DNA of 44,679 nucleotides from Sphingobacteriaceae bacterium (GTDB lineage Bacteria > Bacteroidota > Bacteroidia > Sphingobacteriales > Sphingobacteriaceae), in NCBI GenBank assembly GCA_947458875.1, contig CANGZD010000009.1, positions 1-44,679 on the forward strand, read 5' to 3'. The notes under the pieces were generated by a model. It made no database searches. It was given only the letters and a program-made list of their open reading frames with translations, and was not told the DNA's origin. Made by a program: the position numbers and the translations under genes. Positions 42,101 through 44,679 of the stretch are shown piece by piece (position 1 is the stretch's first letter; each line of letters opens with the position of its first letter).

Positions 42101-43408
42101 CAATACCGGGTGACCCTTCAAAACGTTTTCGAGGATATCCCAAACGATCGGATCTTTACGATCAACAATTTTCTTGGCTGATTTTACAGTTTTAACAACG
42201 CCTCTTTCAATCATTTTACGAATGATGAACGGCTTGTATAACTCCGCAGCCATATCTTTTGGTAAACCGCACTCATGTAATTTCAGGTTTGGACCTACGA
42301 CGATTACAGAACGTGCTGAATAATCTACACGTTTACCTAATAAGTTCTGACGGAAACGACCTTGTTTACCTTTCAGGATATCTGAAAGTGATTTCAAGGC
42401 ACGGTTACCTTCGGTTTTTACCGCATTTACTTTACGAGAGTTGTCAAATAACGAGTCAACGGCTTCTTGTAACATACGCTTCTCGTTACGTAAAATTACT
42501 TCAGGAGCTTTGATCTCGATCAAACGTTTCAAACGGTTGTTACGGATGATCACACGACGGTATAAGTCGTTTAAGTCGGAAGTTGCGAAACGACCACCTT
42601 CCAAAGGCACCAAAGGACGTAATTCTGGTGGAATAACCGGAACGATCTTCACAATCATCCACTCCGGACGATTTTCAATATGATCGTTCGCACTGCGGAA
42701 AGATTCTACTACCTGCAGACGTTTCAAAGCTTCGTTTTTACGTTGCTGAGAAGTTTCGTTGGCAGCTTGGTGACGTAAATCGTATGATAATTGATCCAGA
42801 TCTAAACGACCCAATAAATCAACTAAAGCCTCAGCACCCATTTTAGCAACAAATTTCTGTGGATCTTTGTCGTCTAAATATTGGTTCTCTTTTGGCAGGG
42901 TATCTAAAATATCCAGGTACTCTTCCTCGCTCAAGAAATCCATTTTCTGAATTCCGTCTGCTTCTTTGACACCCGGCTGAATTACGACATAACGCTCGTA
43001 ATAAATGATTAAATCGAGCTTTTTAGTAGGCAAGCCTAATAAATAACCGATTTTGTTAGGCAAAGAACGGAAATACCAGATGTGGGCAACTGGAACCACC
43101 AGGTTGATGTGTCCCATACGCTCACGACGTACTTTCTTCTCCGTTACTTCCACGCCACAACGATCGCAGACAATACCTTTGTAGCGAATGCGCTTGTATT
43201 TTCCGCAATGACATTCGTAATCCTTCACAGGACCGAATATACGCTCGCAGAATAAGCCATCACGCTCCGGCTTGTAAGTACGGTAGTTGATGGTTTCCGG
43301 CTTTAAAACTTCACCACTTGAGCGCTCCAGAATTGATTCGGGAGAGGCTAAGCTGATGGTAACTTGGGTAAAGTTACTTTTGATTTTATTATCCTTTTTG
43401 TAAGACAT
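39116..43408 (-). CDS. rpoC: DNA-directed RNA polymerase subunit beta'
   Basis: The 1430-residue catalytic subunit starts [24 protein letters not shown]. The N-terminal zinc site is Cys66, Cys68, Cys81 and Cys84 ([20 protein letters not shown]). The magnesium-binding [15 protein letters not shown] lies near residue 470, and the second zinc cluster [15 protein letters not shown] near 892-906. The bridge-helix and trigger-loop region includes [16 protein letters not shown]. It lies after rpoB, the usual order, with a 78-nt spacer that holds an inverted repeat. A terminator follows. Length and frame are intact. Confidence 0.98.
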   Translation of the reverse strand: MSYKKDNKIKSNFTQVTISLASPESILERSSGEVLKPETINYRTYKPERDGLFCERIFGPVKDYECHCGKYKRIRYKGIVCDRCGVEVTEKKVRRERMGHINLVVPVAHIWYFRSLPNKIGYLLGLPTKKLDLIIYYERYVVIQPGVKEADGIQKMDFLSEEEYLDILDTLPKENQYLDDKDPQKFVAKMGAEALVDLLGRLDLDQLSYDLRHQAANETSQQRKNEALKRLQVVESFRSANDHIENRPEWMIVKIVPVIPPELRPLVPLEGGRFATSDLNDLYRRVIIRNNRLKRLIEIKAPEVILRNEKRMLQEAVDSLFDNSRKVNAVKTEGNRALKSLSDILKGKQGRFRQNLLGKRVDYSARSVIVVGPNLKLHECGLPKDMAAELYKPFIIRKMIERGVVKTVKSAKKIVDRKDPIVWDILENVLKGHPVLLNRAPTLHRLGIQAFQPKLVEGKAIQLHPLVCTAFNADFDGDQMAVHLPLGNAAILEAQMLMLASHNILNPANGTPITVPSQDMVLGLYYMTKGRKTDASRVVKGEGFSFYSPEEVIIAYNEKQVDLHAFIKVKTNVREKDGSIVNKLIETTVGRVLFNQVVPVEVGYINELLTKKSLRDIIGEVVKTTGMARGAQFLDDIKELGFQMAFRGGLSFNLQDLNIPDEKVKLIGQASKEVEEVMNNYNMGFITNNERYNQIIDIWTRINNKLTANVMDILSNDNQGFNSVYMMLDSGARGSKEQIRQLCGMRGLMAKPQKSGSGGEIIENPILSNFKEGLSVLEYFISTHGARKGLADTALKTADAGYLTRRLHDVAQDMIVGDVDCGTLRGIYTTALKDNEDIVEPLYDRILGRTSLHDVYDPLSGELIVSAGHDIDESIADKIENSALEGIEIRSVLTCESHRGVCALCYGRNLSTGKRVQMGEAVGVIAAQSIGEPGTQLTLRTFHVGGTASNIAAESQINAKFEGVIEFENIRTVTLDTEDGKVEVVLGRSGEFRIVEPGTNKVIVSNNIPYGAHLFVKEGQKVAKGDRICSWDPYNAVIISEFAGKVAFDAIIEGVTFREESDEQTGHREKVIIDSRDKTKNPAIQINDKKGALVKSYNIPVGAHIAVEEGEEVKTGQIIVKIPRSTGKTRDITGGLPRVTELFEARNPSNPAVVTEIDGVVTLGGVKRGNREISIESKDGQVKKYLVPLSKHILVQDNDFVKAGMPLSDGSISPADILAIKGPAAVQEYLVNGIQEVYRLQGVKINDKHFEVIVHQMMQKVLIEDPGDTRFLENEAVDRWDFMEENDAMFDKKVVTEAGDSPNLKAGQIVSLRKLRDENSMLKRKDMKLVEVRDAIPATSSSILQGITRASLGTKSFFSAASFQETTKVLNEAAISGKVDKLLGLKENVIVGHLIPSGTGLRDYERIIVGSQEEYDRLMASKKEEVEEEV

Positions 43409-43422
43409 ATCTTTTTCAGTTT

Positions 43423-43487
43423 TGAGTAGCGAGTAGCGAGTTTGGAGTTTTCAATCGATTGTGAACTCCAAACTCAGAACTCCAAAC
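43423..43487. repeat. direct and inverted repeats in the rpoB-rpoC spacer
   Basis: Two tandem GAGTAGC units are followed by GAGTTTGGAGTT, a centre holding CAATCGATTG, then AACTCCAAACTC and a second AACTCCAAACT copy. Positions are approximate by a base. The arms could fold into a hairpin with a 12-bp stem in the rpoBC message. From memory such GAGTAGC-type units are dispersed repeats in Sphingobacteriaceae genomes. Confidence 0.7.
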
Positions 43488-44679
43488 TAGTCTAATGTGA
43501 TATCTAAACCTAAACCTCTTAATTCGTGAACCAATACGTTGAATGATTCTGGAACAGATGGCGTTGGCAAGTTTTCACCTTTAACAATCGCTTCATAAGT
43601 TTTGGCACGGCCAATTACATCATCAGATTTCACAGTTAAGATTTCCTGTAAGATGTTAGCAGCACCAAAGGCCTCGAGTGCCCAAACCTCCATCTCACCA
43701 AAACGCTGACCACCAAACTGAGCTTTACCGCCCAATGGTTGTTGTGTAATTAATGAGTATGGACCAATTGAACGGGCATGCATCTTATCATCTACCATGT
43801 GACCTAATTTCAGCATGTAAATGATACCTACGGTGGTAGGCTGATCGAAGCGTTCACCAGTTAAACCATTGTGCAGATAAGTTCTACCTGATGCTGGTAA
43901 TCCTGCTTTAGCCACCCAGTCCTCTACTTCCTGATGAGTTGCACCGTCGAAAATTGGGGTAGAGAATTTCACGCCCAACTCTTTTCCGGCCCAACCTAAA
44001 ACAGTTTCGTAGATCTGACCCAAGTTCATACGTGAAGGTACCCCTAATGGGTTCAATACGATATCAACTGGTGTTCCATCTTCCAGGAATGGCATATCCT
44101 CATCACGAACGATACGTGCTACAATACCTTTGTTACCGTGACGACCGGCCATTTTATCACCCACTTTCAGCTTACGCTTTTTAGCGATGTAAACTTTGGC
44201 CAATTGTACGATACCTGAAGGAAGTTCGTCGCCCACCGTAATCGCAAATTTCTCACGTTTGTAAGCACCCAGCTCTTCATTCAGCTTGATATTGTAATTA
44301 TGTAAAGTTTGTTTAATTAACTCGTTCTTATCCTCATCAGTAGTCCATTTGGTAGGATTGATATTGGCAAAATCTAAATCGGCCAATACTTTCTGAGTAA
44401 ATTTAACGCCCTTCGCTACAAGTAACTCTTTGTAAACATTGTATACCCCTTGAGCGGTTTTACCGTTTACAATGGTGAATAATTTTTCAATCAACTGTTC
44501 ACGCAGCTCTTTCACTGCCTTTTCATATTGCGCATCTAATTTCTCTACCAAAGATTTTTCTTCTGCTTTAGTAGTTTTCTTCGCTCTTGAGAACAATTTG
44601 GTATCAATTACCACCCCTTGAATAGATGGAGGTGTTTTAAGAGAAGCATCCTTCACATCTCCGGCTTTATCGCCAAAGA
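43487..44679 (-). CDS. rpoB: DNA-directed RNA polymerase subunit beta, C-terminal part (start outside window)
   Basis: The minus-strand frame stays open to the window edge, where it reads [18 protein letters not shown], so this is the last 397 or so residues of a protein that normally exceeds 1200. Visible landmarks are [19 protein letters not shown], the [16 protein letters not shown] segment, and [24 protein letters not shown] near the C-terminus, all universal RpoB blocks of the active-site and clamp region. The rifampicin region lies upstream, outside the window. rpoC follows after a 78-nt spacer. Confidence 0.97.
   Translation of the reverse strand, partial: FGDKAGDVKDASLKTPPSIQGVVIDTKLFSRAKKTTKAEEKSLVEKLDAQYEKAVKELREQLIEKLFTIVNGKTAQGVYNVYKELLVAKGVKFTQKVLADLDFANINPTKWTTDEDKNELIKQTLHNYNIKLNEELGAYKREKFAITVGDELPSGIVQLAKVYIAKKRKLKVGDKMAGRHGNKGIVARIVRDEDMPFLEDGTPVDIVLNPLGVPSRMNLGQIYETVLGWAGKELGVKFSTPIFDGATHQEVEDWVAKAGLPASGRTYLHNGLTGERFDQPTTVGIIYMLKLGHMVDDKMHARSIGPYSLITQQPLGGKAQFGGQRFGEMEVWALEAFGAANILQEILTVKSDDVIGRAKTYEAIVKGENLPTPSVPESFNVLVHELRGLGLDITLD

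Noticed and set aside
39285-42683. Several plus-strand open frames of 60-121 codons opposite rpoC
   Set aside because: They are antisense shadows of a highly conserved gene with no promoter or family resemblance.

Overview
The window looks like a chromosomal segment of a Bacteroidota bacterium, most likely Sphingobacteriaceae (Pedobacter-like). The reasons are promoter -7 boxes of the Bacteroidota form TAnnTTTG, weak Shine-Dalgarno sequences, an HU-CCDC81/SPOR protein, a porin O/P family protein, a Gre-like protein often labelled '3-oxoacyl-ACP synthase' in this phylum, and an LDH-like malate dehydrogenase. Genus is an inference. Both ends cut through genes: rpsA (5' end missing) on the left and rpoB (only the C-terminal part present) on the right. 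I saw no rRNA, tRNA, CRISPR array, insertion sequence or prophage, and no gene-free stretch longer than about 215 bases.

Layout. 1-2536: rpsA end with its terminator, then pyrR-pyrB. 2693-10306: a tight same-strand run of a 1007-residue TPR protein, a plugless outer-membrane barrel, an HU-CCDC81/TM/SPOR protein, ExbB/TolQ, ExbD/TolR and a TonB-like protein, with overlapping or nearly touching reading frames. This is the most interesting part: a candidate trans-envelope energy-coupled machine with Tol-Pal-like parts. 10392-13036: porin O/P family protein and folC. 13038-18503: two APC amino acid permeases around a K+-dependent membrane pyrophosphatase. 18585-20056: MarC, a Gre-like factor and a VOC protein. 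20068-22754 (minus): guaA and an RsmB/NOP-type RNA methyltransferase. 22900-28265: mdh, a DoxX-like protein, gyrB (minus), an OmpH/Skp-like lipoprotein, guaD and an S4-domain protein (minus). 28325-33918: dapD, then an AT-rich sugar/polysaccharide group (GT2, TviB-type dehydrogenase, TviC/WbpP-type epimerase, DUF616 protein, methyltransferase). 34023-37726: a tRNA maturation run (tsaC/Sua5, CCA-adding enzyme, miaA) with a pRiA4b ORF-3-family protein inside it. 37723-39019 (minus): K+ channel, DUF3467 protein and a small coiled-coil membrane protein. 39116-44679 (minus): rpoC and rpoB.

Regulatory architecture is unusually legible. Many genes have a TAnnTTTG box, and in several of them the box ends only 3-5 nt before the start codon, which predicts leaderless mRNAs. 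Several promoters directly follow, or share bases with, the T-tract of an upstream terminator. Convergent gene pairs are packed to the point of sharing stop-codon bases. Two perfect inverted DnaA boxes lie between pyrB and the TPR gene, and a third lies between gyrB and the OmpH-like gene.

All functional statements rest on motif recognition by eye; no database search was run.
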